Below are positions 15,196 to 23,907 of a DNA stretch of 64,000 nucleotides, piece after piece. Both the position numbers and the translations under genes were made by a program. Numbering within the stretch: position 1 is the stretch's first letter; every line of letters begins with the position of its first letter. Location: the NCBI RefSeq assembly GCF_010731295.1, contig NZ_AP022579.1, positions 930,001 to 994,000 of the forward strand, written 5' to 3'. The DNA is from Mycolicibacterium boenickei (lineage in GTDB: Bacteria; Actinomycetota; Actinomycetes; Mycobacteriales; Mycobacteriaceae). Below the pieces are notes generated by a model that was not told where the DNA came from, ran no database searches, and saw only the letters and a list, made by a program, of their open reading frames with translations.

Positions 15196-15474
15196 ATGTT
15201 CAGCAACCGACATCTCTTCCGGGACCCGCCCGTCGAGTTGACCTCCGCACAAGAGTCCTCGGCCAGGAACGCGGCCTGGCGAGCTGCGCGGGAAGCTCGG
15301 CGTTCGCTGCGCACCGCACGTGGGCAGTACCGGCGCTACCGTGCGGTCGCGGGCGCCGTCTACCTGGACTGGCCGCGATGGCACGGGGAGTACCTGAACG
15401 AGTATCACGGTGGCGGCGGGATCAACGAGGGTGGCCTCCAGGTCGGCACCAACGTTCCCGGCGACGCGATCTGA
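15196..15474 (+). CDS. Small Arg-rich hypothetical protein
   Basis: 92 residues beginning MFSNRHLFRDPPVELT. The middle (SSARNAAWRAAREARRSLRT) is a basic helix and the end (HGGGGINEGGLQVGTN) is Gly-rich. Coding support is moderate: the frame is open with GC-rich third positions, but no family is recognised. It lies in the island between two coupled gene groups, 123 bases after the preceding gene. Confidence 0.45.
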   Translation: MFSNRHLFRDPPVELTSAQESSARNAAWRAAREARRSLRTARGQYRRYRAVAGAVYLDWPRWHGEYLNEYHGGGGINEGGLQVGTNVPGDAI

Positions 15475-15525
15475 CTGCCGTCCGAGCGCGCGACACTTAG
15501 CAGTTACGCGCTATTGTTGGTCAAT

Positions 15526-15807
15526 ATGCGTCCGACGACGATATTTGAGCCAAATCGCATCTTTACGGCAAATTCGCTTGCCGCCTTCGCAGCCATCGCC
15601 GTCGCGCTCGTCGCAGCCACCGCCCTGCCCGACGCACCGATGGCCGGTGCTGAGCCTATGACGGTGTGCCCGCCGAACCAGCCGTCTTATTGGAACGGGC
15701 AGCCGTGCTTCCCACAACCCTGTGTGCCGCCGTACGCGCCTGGGATTCCGCCGTGCTTCATGCCACCGCCGCAGATCGGGCCGAACGGACTGCCGGTGAT
15801 CGGATGA
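15526..15807 (+). CDS. Secreted Pro/Cys-rich small protein
   Basis: 93 residues. After a polar N-terminus there is a hydrophobic core (SLAAFAAIAVALVAATALP) and a likely signal cleavage near MAGAEP. The mature part of about 45 residues is rich in Pro and has four Cys (CPPNQ, PCFPQPC, PPCFMPP), so it is probably exported and disulphide bonded. The stop overlaps the ATG of the next membrane protein gene (ATGA), so it belongs to the same unit. The ATG at 15526 is chosen; a TTG at 15514 would add four residues. Confidence 0.65.
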   Translation: MRPTTIFEPNRIFTANSLAAFAAIAVALVAATALPDAPMAGAEPMTVCPPNQPSYWNGQPCFPQPCVPPYAPGIPPCFMPPPQIGPNGLPVIG

Positions 15808-16358
15808 GCCGCGTCGAGCTTTCCGGCGGGAGTCTTCTGACCTCGCGGATCGCCCAGGTCACCGGTCACGTGAGCTGGTGGGTATTCGTCGTCGGCCGGT
15901 TGATGTCGGAGTTGGGCTTGACGATGGGTGGCGGGATGCCGCGCCGCTACGCGGATTACAGCGCGGATTCCCTCTTCGGTTCCGGTCTGGGCCAAGCCGA
16001 TTCCGGATGGACCGCCTACGAGCCACTGACCAACCAGCCACCGCCGGGTCTGAGCGATCCGTTCTACGCCGCGAACATCATCTCGACCGTCGCGGTGGCC
16101 GCCCTGGTGGTCACCGTTATCGCGGCGATGGTCGAAGCTGCCCTCGGGCGGCGGTGGCTGATAGGTGCGGGGACTGTGCTTGCTCCGGTAATCGGCGCGG
16201 CGATCATCCTCACCGCGCTCTACGAACGGGCGGGGTTCCTCGGCGGAGGCGATCTCGAACTTCCGCCGCTACTCGTGTTCCTCCTGGTATTGCTCGGAGT
16301 GGCGATCCGCGAGGTGTGGAGCCGGGTGCTGCAACCCCGGATAGTCCGACGTGGCTGA
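15804..16358 (+). CDS. Integral membrane protein, unknown function
   Basis: 184 residues with predicted helices near 21-36 (weak), 93-115, 122-142 and 153-172. A hydrophilic loop of about 55 residues between the first two contains SADSLFGSGLGQADSGWTAY. The start overlaps the secreted Pro/Cys-rich protein gene (ATGA) and the end overlaps the next membrane protein gene by eight bases, indicating a three-gene unit. No family recognised. Confidence 0.65.
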   Translation: MSRVELSGGSLLTSRIAQVTGHVSWWVFVVGRLMSELGLTMGGGMPRRYADYSADSLFGSGLGQADSGWTAYEPLTNQPPPGLSDPFYAANIISTVAVAALVVTVIAAMVEAALGRRWLIGAGTVLAPVIGAAIILTALYERAGFLGGGDLELPPLLVFLLVLLGVAIREVWSRVLQPRIVRRG

Positions 16359-16917
16359 GGTGTCCGCGAAGCCGCACTGCCGTTCAGTCACCGCGTGGTT
16401 GCTCCGCGCCGTCGACGTCGTATTCGTCGCAGCGGCGGCCTACCTGTGCTGGACGCTGGTGTGGTGCGGCGGTCCGTTCGAGCGCATGGGCTGGATCTTC
16501 CCGGCGTTCTTCGTCGGACCCCCGCTGCTACTGGCCGGTGCGGTCTACTTCGGGGTCTGTGCTGCGCGCGGTCGGCGGGTGGCGACCCCTATCGCGGCGA
16601 TCGCCGCGGTGCTCGCCCTGTCGATGTTCCTGATCGGAACCGGCGTGCTGCAGAAGGTGCGGTGGGCTCATGCGCGTCCCGAAGTGCTTGCGGTGGCGGA
16701 TCATCCGCCGGGACGCGGCGAGACCCAGCACCGCTGGATCGGCAGCTACCCCGCTACCGTGCAGACGAACTCGACCGGCACCGTCCTGATCAAGTTCGAG
16801 CACAGTTGGGACGGGCTGCTCTACGTACCATCCGGGATGGAGGGACCTGATCGGGACGGCGATCCGCGGGTCGGCCCCGAGGTGATGCCGCGCTGGTGGT
16901 ACTACGACACCGACTGA
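16351..16917 (+). CDS. Membrane protein with C-terminal soluble domain, unknown function
   Basis: 188 residues from a GTG at 16351. Three hydrophobic segments (about 18-36, 45-68 and 78-98) are followed by a soluble C-terminal half of about 85 residues with RWIGSYPATVQTNSTGTVLI and a Trp/Tyr-rich end (PRWWYYDTD). It overlaps the upstream gene by eight bases. With the two preceding genes it may form an envelope complex (inference). Confidence 0.65.
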   Translation: MAEVSAKPHCRSVTAWLLRAVDVVFVAAAAYLCWTLVWCGGPFERMGWIFPAFFVGPPLLLAGAVYFGVCAARGRRVATPIAAIAAVLALSMFLIGTGVLQKVRWAHARPEVLAVADHPPGRGETQHRWIGSYPATVQTNSTGTVLIKFEHSWDGLLYVPSGMEGPDRDGDPRVGPEVMPRWWYYDTD

Positions 16918-17022
16918 TCCGGCACATCGCTCGTCCGCAGCGAAATCGCCTGTTCCCGAACACATCTGATGCTGGATATTGCAGTTCACAGACTCGATGA
17001 GTGCGGGGATCAAGTTTGTCGT

Positions 17023-17355
17023 CTACCGGTGAAGGGTGGAGTCGTCCTCGACCTCGTCGGGAGGCATTTCCTCGCGGTACCACTCGTGCTCCGGCGAGGG
17101 CCGGAATGCCAACCAGCCCACCGGGAGATCCGCCAACGCGCGCAGCGATGGGTCGGCGCCGACCACGCACCCCATGCACGCGAGCTTGATCTCCCGGACC
17201 GGGTCCGGAGTCTCACACACGAACTGCCATTCACCTTGGTGATCGTGGAACACGGTCAAGATCGGTAGGCCATCCTCGAGGACCTGACGGGTCGTGAAGG
17301 CCGCGATGTTGACCGGCGTAGCAAAGGGCCAGTCCGATTCATCCACACATGCCAT
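17023..17355 (-). CDS. Small acidic hypothetical protein
   Basis: 110 residues from the ATG at 17355, beginning MACVDESDWPFATPVNIAAF. It contains LPILTVFHDHQGEWQFVCET and a C-terminal acidic tail (EEMPPDEVEDDST). Composition and length resemble small cytosolic immunity or SMI1-like proteins, but no specific family is recognised. It is the only minus-strand gene in the island and lies next to the right-hand repeat. An upstream ATG at 17400 would add 15 residues. Confidence 0.6.
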   Translation of the reverse strand: MACVDESDWPFATPVNIAAFTTRQVLEDGLPILTVFHDHQGEWQFVCETPDPVREIKLACMGCVVGADPSLRALADLPVGWLAFRPSPEHEWYREEMPPDEVEDDSTLHR

Positions 17356-17450
17356 AACGTAAATCGTAACTTCAGCAAACTCCAGGCGCGCATTAGCCAA
17401 CGATCCGCCCCGCGGCCATCCGCATCCAGCTGAACCGCCGTCGTCTCGAC

Positions 17451-17578
17451 GCGTCGTATGCGGGGTGAAGGTCCAGGAGATCGAGGATCCGCTGATGCGG
17501 AAGATCCGCTACCTCGACAAGCTCGTCGACGAACTCGCACGCGGCAAGCCGATGAACAAGGTGCTGCGCACCGCCTAG
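17451..17578 (+). pseudogene. Orphan 3' fragment of DUF2200 gene
   Basis: The last 42 codons and stop of the DUF2200 gene at 13193-13540 are repeated here without the 5' part. It ends seven bases before the encoded CCA of a tRNA-Ser gene. It is a duplication remnant, not an expressed gene. Confidence 0.93.
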
Positions 17579-17580
17579 CC
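17451..17580 (+). repeat. 130-bp direct repeat, right copy
   Basis: Right-hand boundary of the accessory island; 129 of 130 bases match 13413-13542. The preceding base differs (C versus G), so the identity boundary is sharp on both sides. Confidence 0.97.
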
Positions 17581-17585
17581 ACTGA

Positions 17586-17675
17586 TGGCGGTGGCGGAGG
17601 GATTTGAACCCCCGGACGGTGTTAGCCGTCTCTCGCTTTCAAGGCGAGTGCATTAGGCCGCTCTGCCACGCCACC
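17586..17675 (-). tRNA. tRNA-Ser (TGA)
   Basis: Class II cloverleaf with acceptor GGTGGCG/CGCCACC, anticodon stem CTCGC/GCGAG around CTTGAAA (anticodon TGA), a long variable arm and T arm GGTTCAAATCC; discriminator G and encoded CCA (17588-17586). It sits directly beside the right repeat of the island. Confidence 0.97.
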
Positions 17676-17694
17676 GCCGACAAGAGTACGGGCT

Positions 17695-18207
17695 TTACAC
17701 CCGACCGATGTGGGCGGGCGGCGCTCCGCTCTTCAGCGCGACACTGATCCGGCGGCAGTTCTCCCCCATCGCCGCGATCTGCGGACGCGAGAGCCTGCCG
17801 AGAAAGTGTGACCGGACACCCTGTCCGTACGTCACCATCGCCTCACGAACTGCGACCCGGCCCTCTTCGGTGATCGTGGCGACCACTCCGCGCCCATCGT
17901 CGGGACTGGCGCACCTGGTGACCAGGTTCTGCACTTCCAGCCGCCGGATCTGCCGGGTCACCCGGCTGGGCAGAGACATCAACCGCTCGGCCAGATCGCC
18001 CATCCGGGCAGACCCGGTCGACGACTTGTCCAAGATGTCGAGCAGGCGCACATCGTTGAGGGTCAGGTGATGTGCGTCCACCAGCGACCGGTTCAAGGTC
18101 GCATACATTCGCAACGCCGAGTCGAGGTAGTTCTGCCATGACCTCTGCTCGGCGATGTCCAGGCCCGGCATGTCACCCGCCGTGCGCCCCGCAATCATCC
18201 CCGCCAT
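17695..18207 (-). CDS. MarR-family transcriptional regulator
   Basis: 170 residues. After about 40 residues come DAHHLTLNDVRLLDILDKSS, the recognition-helix region LAERLMSLPSRVTRQIRRLE and the wing CASPDDGRGVVATITEEGR, with the D-x-R wing tip typical of MarR proteins. The ATG at 18207 is chosen; M at 18195 or 18171 is also possible. It is divergent from the quinone oxidoreductase gene (67 bases apart), a common regulator-target arrangement for MarR. Confidence 0.9.
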   Translation of the reverse strand: MAGMIAGRTAGDMPGLDIAEQRSWQNYLDSALRMYATLNRSLVDAHHLTLNDVRLLDILDKSSTGSARMGDLAERLMSLPSRVTRQIRRLEVQNLVTRCASPDDGRGVVATITEEGRVAVREAMVTYGQGVRSHFLGRLSRPQIAAMGENCRRISVALKSGAPPAHIGRV

Positions 18208-18274
18208 GGGCGCAATCGTAAGGGACGTCAGTATTGCTGCGCTTGGGAAACAGAAGGCTTGTAGCGTGGAAAAA

Positions 18275-19252
18275 ATGCATGCAATTGTTGCGTCCACCAA
18301 CGGCCATCTGACCTGGGAAAACGTCGCTGATGTCGAAGCAGCAAACGACGAAATCTTGATCCGGGTCCACGCCGCCGGCGTCAATCGCGCCGACCTGCTC
18401 CAAGCCGCGGGCAAGTATCCGCCCCCGCCAGGCGCCAGCGACACCATCGGATTGGAGGTTTCGGGGACCGTCGCAGCCGTCGGTGCGAATGTTACCGACT
18501 GGTCAGTTGGGCAACAGGTGTGCGCATTGCTCGCCGGGGGCGGCTACGCCGAGTACGTCGCCGTACCGGCCGAACAAGTGTTGCCATTGCCTGATGGCGT
18601 TGCTCTCCGGGACTCCGCAGGACTGCCCGAGGTGGCCTGCACGGTGTGGTCGAACCTCGTGATGACCGCCGGCTTGACGGCCGGTCAGATCGTGCTGCTG
18701 CACGGCGGCGCCAGCGGCATCGGCACCCACGGCACCCAGGTCGCCCACGCGCTCGGCGCCCGCGTCGCGGTCACGGCCGGCTCGGCCGAGAAGCTCGCGG
18801 TGTGCCGCGAATTGGGCGCCGACATCACCATCAACTACCGCGACGAGGACTTCGTGGAGCGGGTGCGGGCCGAAACCGGCGGTGCGGGCGTCGACGTGAT
18901 CCTCGACATCATGGGAGCGGCCTACCTGGACCGCAATATCGACGCCCTGGCCGCCGGCGGACGGCTGGTGATCATCGGCATGCAGGGCGGCATCAAGGCC
19001 GAGCTGAACATCGCAAAACTGCTGGGAAAACGGGCCGGTGTCATCGCCACCTCGCTGCGTCCCCGGCCGGTGCACGGCCCCGGCGGCAAGGGCGAAGTGG
19101 TGCGGGCGGTGCTCGACAATGTCTGGCCGATGATCGCCGACGGACGGGTGCGTCCGATCATCGGCGCCGAACTGCCCATCCAGGAGGCCCAGCGGGCGCA
19201 TGAGTTACTGGCTTCCGGCGAGGTGTCGGGAAAGATCGTGCTGACGGTCTAG
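18275..19252 (+). CDS. Zinc-free quinone oxidoreductase, MDR family (Rv3777-like)
   Basis: 325 residues of the medium-chain dehydrogenase/reductase family, NADPH:quinone reductase type. Visible are VNRADLLQAAGKYPPPPGAS, GLEVSGTVAAVG, and the nucleotide-binding LLHGGASGIGTHGTQVAHAL; no zinc-ligand Cys cluster is present. The next gene is the Rv3778c homologue, as in M. tuberculosis. The ATG at 18275 is chosen over the GTG nine bases upstream because it fits the family N-terminus; a MarR gene diverges from it. Confidence 0.9.
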   Translation: MHAIVASTNGHLTWENVADVEAANDEILIRVHAAGVNRADLLQAAGKYPPPPGASDTIGLEVSGTVAAVGANVTDWSVGQQVCALLAGGGYAEYVAVPAEQVLPLPDGVALRDSAGLPEVACTVWSNLVMTAGLTAGQIVLLHGGASGIGTHGTQVAHALGARVAVTAGSAEKLAVCRELGADITINYRDEDFVERVRAETGGAGVDVILDIMGAAYLDRNIDALAAGGRLVIIGMQGGIKAELNIAKLLGKRAGVIATSLRPRPVHGPGGKGEVVRAVLDNVWPMIADGRVRPIIGAELPIQEAQRAHELLASGEVSGKIVLTV

Positions 19253-19275
19253 CCCGCGCACGCGAGGAGCACAGA

Positions 19276-20472
19276 TCAGCCCAGCGAGGCCAGCGCCCGC
19301 ACGAGCTGATCGACCTCGGCGCCCGTCGAGTAGTGCGACAGCCCGACCGTCACCGCGCCACCGATGTCGTTGACGCCGATCACGTCGAGCACGCGGGAGC
19401 TGGCATTCGAGATCGCCAGGATGCCGTTGTCGGCCAACCGCTGCACCACCCGTTCGGCCGGGATGTCGCGCACGACGAAGCTCAGCACCGGAATCTGCGA
19501 CTCCGGCCGCCCGATCACCATGACCAACGGCAACGAGCGCAGCGAGGCAACCAGGTACTCGAACAGCCGGTCCAGGTACGCATTCGCCGACCGCATCGAC
19601 ACGGCCAGCCGCTCACGCCGCGAGCCGCTGGCCGAATCATCGAGATTCGACAGGTACTCGATGCTGGCCACCACGCCGCCCAGAAGGCCGTACTGGTGCA
19701 TACCCACCTCGAGGCGGGCCGGACCGGTGGCGTGCGGGTCCAGCGACACCGAGGCCAACGAATCGAGCGTCGACGGGTCGCGGAACACCAGCGCGCCGAT
19801 CGGCGGGCCGCCCCACGGCACCGCGTTGAGGGCGACCACGTCGGCGTCGATCTCGTTGATGTCGATCAGCCGGTACGGAGCCGCCGCCGAGTGATCGACG
19901 ACGACCATTCCGCCGACCTCGTGGGTGAGCTTCGTCACCTCGCCCAGATCGGTGACGGTTCCCAACGTCGACGATGCCGATGCGATGGCCACCAGGCGGG
20001 TCGGCTTGTCGATCAGCCCTTCCCACTGCCAGGTCGGCAGCTCACCGGTCTCGATGTCGACCTCGGCCCACTTGACCTTGGCGCCATAGCGATTCGCGGC
20101 CCGCAGCCACGGCGCGATGTTCGCCTCGTCGTCCAGGCGGGTGACCACCACCTCGTAACCGAGGCCGACCCGGCTCGAAGACGCCTCGGCCAACGCGGTC
20201 AGCAACTGAGCCCGGTCCGCACCGAGCACCACACCCCGCGGATCGGCGTTGACCAGGTCGGCGACAGCTTGGCGGGCAGCGGTGAGGACGGCCGCACTGC
20301 GGCGGGCAGATGGGTGCGGCCCGACAGCGGTCGGCATCGAGCCGCGGAAGGCGGTGGAGACCGTCGTCGCGACCGAGTCGGGCACCAACATGCCGTGCTG
20401 GGCGTCAAAGTGAACCCACCCATCGCCCAACGACGGGTGCAAGCCCCGTACCCGGGCGACGTCGTATGCCAT
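19276..20472 (-). CDS. Cysteine desulfurase-like class V aminotransferase homologue (Rv3778c-like), lysine lost
   Basis: 398 residues with the class V aminotransferase fold: start [40 protein letters not shown], and the PLP aspartate region [12 protein letters not shown]. In place of the Schiff-base lysine segment (usual pattern S-x-H-K-x-G-G-P) it reads [13 protein letters not shown], so Pro or Val stands where Lys should be. It matches the TIGR01976-type family and Rv3778c by context (between Rv3777- and Rv3779-like genes on the opposite strand). Without the lysine it probably cannot do standard PLP chemistry. The ATG at 20472 gives the family N-terminus. Confidence 0.85.
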   Translation of the reverse strand: MAYDVARVRGLHPSLGDGWVHFDAQHGMLVPDSVATTVSTAFRGSMPTAVGPHPSARRSAAVLTAARQAVADLVNADPRGVVLGADRAQLLTALAEASSSRVGLGYEVVVTRLDDEANIAPWLRAANRYGAKVKWAEVDIETGELPTWQWEGLIDKPTRLVAIASASSTLGTVTDLGEVTKLTHEVGGMVVVDHSAAAPYRLIDINEIDADVVALNAVPWGGPPIGALVFRDPSTLDSLASVSLDPHATGPARLEVGMHQYGLLGGVVASIEYLSNLDDSASGSRRERLAVSMRSANAYLDRLFEYLVASLRSLPLVMVIGRPESQIPVLSFVVRDIPAERVVQRLADNGILAISNASSRVLDVIGVNDIGGAVTVGLSHYSTGAEVDQLVRALASLG

Positions 20473-20597
20473 GCCAGCCACCTTAGAGCGTCCGCAGATA
20501 TCACAAACCGACACGATTTGGTGAGCGCCCGAGGAGCACGTTTGCACTTCCGAGACCATGCTCGGACCGGGTCACCCTGGGCAGCCATACTAGTCCA

Positions 20598-22556
20598 GTG
20601 GGCTTCGGGTTCGGAGTGCTAATCGCACTGTTGTTGCTGGTGATCCCCGGGGCGCTGATAGCCAGGGCGGGCGGACTGACCGTTGCTGCGGCGGTTGCAG
20701 TGGGTCCAGCCTTGACCTACGGCACTGTCGCGTTGACGATCGTTCCGCTCGGAGCGATCGGCGTGCCGTGGAACGCGTGGGCGGCGTTGTTTGCTGTGGC
20801 GATCGTCGCCGCCATTGCGGCCGGATTACGGCGGGTGCTGACCCGCTACCGTGACCGCGACGCCGAGGCCTCCGGGATGACGCGGCGGCCCGCCGTGGTG
20901 GTTGCGGTGGGAGTGCTGCTCGGCGCCGCACTGATTGCTGCCGCGGCCGTCGCCGGGCTGGCGCACTGGCAGTCGATCCCCAGCACCTGGGACTCGGTGT
21001 GGCATGCCAACACCATCCGGTGGATCCTCGACACCGGCCAGGCCTCACCGACCCACATGGGCGAGCTGCGCAACGTCGAAACCCACGAGGCGCTGTACTA
21101 CCCGTCGGCCTTCCACGCTCTGGCCGCCGTCTATTGCCAGATCACCGGTGCCGCCGCGACCACCGCGTACACCGTGAGTTCGGTCACCGCGGCGGTGTGG
21201 CTGTTCCCGGTCAGCGCGGCGGTGCTGACGTGGAAGATGGTCCGCCCGCACACCTGCGAGATGCGCACGGCCGTCGCGGCGGCGGCCGCTGCGGCGCTCG
21301 CGGCGTCGTTCACCGCGGTGCCCTACGTCGAATTCGATGTGGCGGCAATGCCCAACCTGGTCGCGTACGGGCTCGCCGTGCCGGCATTCGCGCTGATCAC
21401 CTCCGTACCGGCGCATCGCGACCGCATCGGCCTGGCCGTACTCGCGACCGTCGGCGTCTTCTCGGTACACCTCACCGGCGGCGTCGTGACCGTGCTGCTG
21501 GTCGCTGTCTGGTGGCTGGGGGAAGCGCTGTGGCGGCCGGTCCGCGGCCGGCTGTCCGACTTCCTGGCGCTGGCCGCCGTCGCCGTGCCGACCCTGCTGA
21601 TCCTGCTCCCCCAGTTCCTCGGGGTCCTTCAGCAAGCCGACATCATCGTGGGCCACGCCTTCGTCAACCACCTCGGCAAGAAGCACTCACTGTTCGCGGC
21701 GATCGTCCAGCACACCCGCCACCTCAACGACTTCCCGATCCAGAACATCTTGATCGCACTCGCCGCCATCGGCGGGCTGGTCATGCTGGTCAAGAAGATC
21801 TGGTGGCCACTCGCGGTCTGGCTGATCCTCATCGCCTCGATCGTGCATTCCGGCGCACCGTTCGGTGGACCGCTGGGCGTCATCACCGGCAAGTTCAGCG
21901 ACCTGTTCTACAGCGATCCGCGTCGCCTGTCGGCGGTCGTCACGATGCTCTACGCGCCGATGGCCGGGATCGGCCTGTGCGCACTGGTCCTGCTCGCCGC
22001 AGCCGCACTGCGCCGGACCGGCGCCCGCCCGGTGTGGATTCGCGCCACGGCCGCCGTCGCGCTGGTCGCCACCGCCGTTGGCCTGGCCTGGCATTACTTC
22101 CCCCGACACAAGTACCTGTTCGGACAGAAGTACGACTCGGTGATGATCGACGCGAAGGACCTCGAAGCCTTCGCCTACCTGGCCACTTTGCCCGATGCCC
22201 GCGCCACGTTGATCGGTGACGCCAACACCGACGGCACGGCCTGGATGTACGCGGTATCGGGGCTGCACCCGCTGTGGACGCACTACGACTACCCGGTGCA
22301 ACAGGGCCCGGGATACCACCGGTTCATCTTCTGGGCCTACGCCGACGACGCGGATACCGATCCCCGCGTTGCCGAGGCCGTCGACGCCCTCGACATCCGC
22401 TACGTGCTCACCAGCACACCGGTGGTCCGAGGGTTCGTCATGCCGGACGGACTAGTGTCGCTAGACAGCTCACGGTCGTGGGAGAAGATCTACGACAACG
22501 GTGAGGCCCGCATCTACCGCTGGCACGGTGAGAACGCGGCCACCAAGAAAAAATGA
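20598..22556 (+). CDS. Polytopic membrane protein, GT-C-like, Rv3779 homologue
   Basis: 652 residues from a GTG at 20598, with about 12 hydrophobic segments in the first 480 residues and a C-terminal soluble portion of about 170 (from PRHKYLFGQKYDS). An extracytoplasmic loop contains WDSVWHANTIRWIL, with the Asp near the first long loop as in GT-C glycosyltransferases. The Rv3779 homologue has been proposed to make polyprenyl-phosphate-mannose, though its exact reaction is debated. It directly precedes bpa and the galactan export genes, consistent with an envelope role. Confidence 0.82.
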   Translation: MGFGFGVLIALLLLVIPGALIARAGGLTVAAAVAVGPALTYGTVALTIVPLGAIGVPWNAWAALFAVAIVAAIAAGLRRVLTRYRDRDAEASGMTRRPAVVVAVGVLLGAALIAAAAVAGLAHWQSIPSTWDSVWHANTIRWILDTGQASPTHMGELRNVETHEALYYPSAFHALAAVYCQITGAAATTAYTVSSVTAAVWLFPVSAAVLTWKMVRPHTCEMRTAVAAAAAAALAASFTAVPYVEFDVAAMPNLVAYGLAVPAFALITSVPAHRDRIGLAVLATVGVFSVHLTGGVVTVLLVAVWWLGEALWRPVRGRLSDFLALAAVAVPTLLILLPQFLGVLQQADIIVGHAFVNHLGKKHSLFAAIVQHTRHLNDFPIQNILIALAAIGGLVMLVKKIWWPLAVWLILIASIVHSGAPFGGPLGVITGKFSDLFYSDPRRLSAVVTMLYAPMAGIGLCALVLLAAAALRRTGARPVWIRATAAVALVATAVGLAWHYFPRHKYLFGQKYDSVMIDAKDLEAFAYLATLPDARATLIGDANTDGTAWMYAVSGLHPLWTHYDYPVQQGPGYHRFIFWAYADDADTDPRVAEAVDALDIRYVLTSTPVVRGFVMPDGLVSLDSSRSWEKIYDNGEARIYRWHGENAATKKK

Positions 22557-22587
22557 CACGAGACAGCACTGCTTCGAGGGAAGGCAA

Positions 22588-23103
22588 ATGACCATCAACC
22601 CCGACGACGACAACATCGAGATCCTGGCCAGCACGTCAGACGAGACCGATGCCGAAGCTGACGGCAAGTCGCTGACAGACCTCGTCGAACAACCGGCGAA
22701 GGTCATGCGCATCGGCACCATGATCAAGCAACTGCTCGAAGAGGTGCGCGCGGCTCCGCTCGACGACGCCAGCCGCAACCGGCTGCGCGACATCCACCGG
22801 ACCAGCATCCGCGAACTCGAGGACGGCCTGGCTCCCGAGCTGCGCGAAGAACTCGAGCGGCTGACGCTGCCCTTCACCGAGGACAGCGTGCCGTCCGATG
22901 CCGAACTGCGCATCGCCCAGGCGCAGTTGGTCGGCTGGCTGGAAGGCCTGTTCCACGGCATCCAGACGGCGTTGTTCGCCCAGCAGATGGCTGCCCGCGC
23001 ACAGCTCGAGCAGATGCGCCAGGGCGCCCTCCCGCCGGGTCTGCAGGTCCCTGGCGGACAGCGCGGTGGCACGTCGCACCCCGGCACCGGTCAGTACCTG
23101 TAG
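22588..23103 (+). CDS. bpa: Bacterial proteasome activator Bpa/PafE (Rv3780)
   Basis: 171 residues: acidic disordered N-terminus, a four-helix bundle core (about 35-140) with PAKVMRIGTMIKQLLEEVRA and AQLVGWLEGLFHGIQTALFA, and a Gly-rich C-terminus ending in GQYL. That C-terminal motif docks between the alpha subunits of the 20S proteasome and opens its gate without ATP. Rv3780 forms dodecameric rings (family knowledge). It sits between the Rv3779-like gene (31 bases upstream) and wzt, so it is carried in the arabinogalactan transcription unit. GAAGG before the ATG serves as ribosome site. Confidence 0.95.
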   Translation: MTINPDDDNIEILASTSDETDAEADGKSLTDLVEQPAKVMRIGTMIKQLLEEVRAAPLDDASRNRLRDIHRTSIRELEDGLAPELREELERLTLPFTEDSVPSDAELRIAQAQLVGWLEGLFHGIQTALFAQQMAARAQLEQMRQGALPPGLQVPGGQRGGTSHPGTGQYL

Positions 23104-23109
23104 GTCGCG

Positions 23110-23907
23110 TTGTCTGATCCGTACATCTCGACGCGCGAAGCATGGGTGGAGTTCCCCATCTTCGACGCCAAGACGCGTTCACTGAAGAAGGCGTTCCTCG
23201 GTAAGGCCGGCGGCGCCATCGGACGCAACGAGTCCAACGTCGTCGTCATCGAAGCACTACGCGACATCACGATGTCGCTGAAAATGGGTGACCGGGTCGG
23301 GTTGGTCGGCCACAACGGTGCGGGCAAATCCACACTGCTACGGCTACTTTCAGGCATCTACGAGCCGACTCGCGGCTCGGCCACGGTCACTGGCCGGGTG
23401 GCCCCGGTATTCGACCTCGGGGTCGGGATGGACCCGGAGATCTCGGGTTTCGAGAACATCATCATCCGCGGTCTGTTCCTCGGACAGACCCGCAAGCAGA
23501 TGCTGGCCAAGGTCGACGAGATCGCGGAGTTCACCGAACTCGGCGAGTACCTGTCGATGCCGCTGCGCACCTACTCGACCGGCATGCGGGTGCGCCTGGC
23601 GATGGGTGTGGTCACCAGCATCGACCCCGAGATCCTGCTGCTCGACGAGGGCATCGGAGCCGTCGACGCCGAGTTCCTCAAGAAGGCGCAGTCACGGCTG
23701 CAGAGCCTGGTGGAACGGTCCGGAATCCTGGTGTTCGCAAGCCATTCCAACGAATTCCTGGCCCGGCTGTGCAAGACCGCGATGTGGATCGACCACGGCA
23801 CCATCAAGATGACCGGCGGCATCGAAGAGGTCGTGGGCGCTTACGAGGGCCCGGACGCCGCGCGTCATGTGCGCGAGGTGCTGGAGGAAACCGCGCGTGA
23901 CGCCTGA
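23110..23907 (+). CDS. rfbE: Galactan exporter ATP-binding protein (Wzt/RfbE, Rv3781)
   Basis: 265 residues. Walker A is GLVGHNGAGKSTLLRL, the signature motif is YSTGMRVRLAMGV (Wzt-type variant of LSGGQ), and Walker B is EILLLDEGIGAVD; the H-loop His is in VFASHSNEF. It lacks the C-terminal carbohydrate-binding extension of E. coli O9a Wzt. The start is a TTG at 23110, six bases after the bpa stop; no better start is seen near the conserved N-terminus. It overlaps glfT1 by 11 bases and works with the Wzm permease at 24826 to export lipid-linked galactan. Confidence 0.93.
   Translation: MSDPYISTREAWVEFPIFDAKTRSLKKAFLGKAGGAIGRNESNVVVIEALRDITMSLKMGDRVGLVGHNGAGKSTLLRLLSGIYEPTRGSATVTGRVAPVFDLGVGMDPEISGFENIIIRGLFLGQTRKQMLAKVDEIAEFTELGEYLSMPLRTYSTGMRVRLAMGVVTSIDPEILLLDEGIGAVDAEFLKKAQSRLQSLVERSGILVFASHSNEFLARLCKTAMWIDHGTIKMTGGIEEVVGAYEGPDAARHVREVLEETARDA

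Noticed and set aside
13541..17450. Search for integrase, transposase or relaxase in the accessory island
   Set aside because: None of the products has tyrosine- or serine-recombinase or DDE motifs, so the island is not called a mobile element, only a repeat-bounded insertion.
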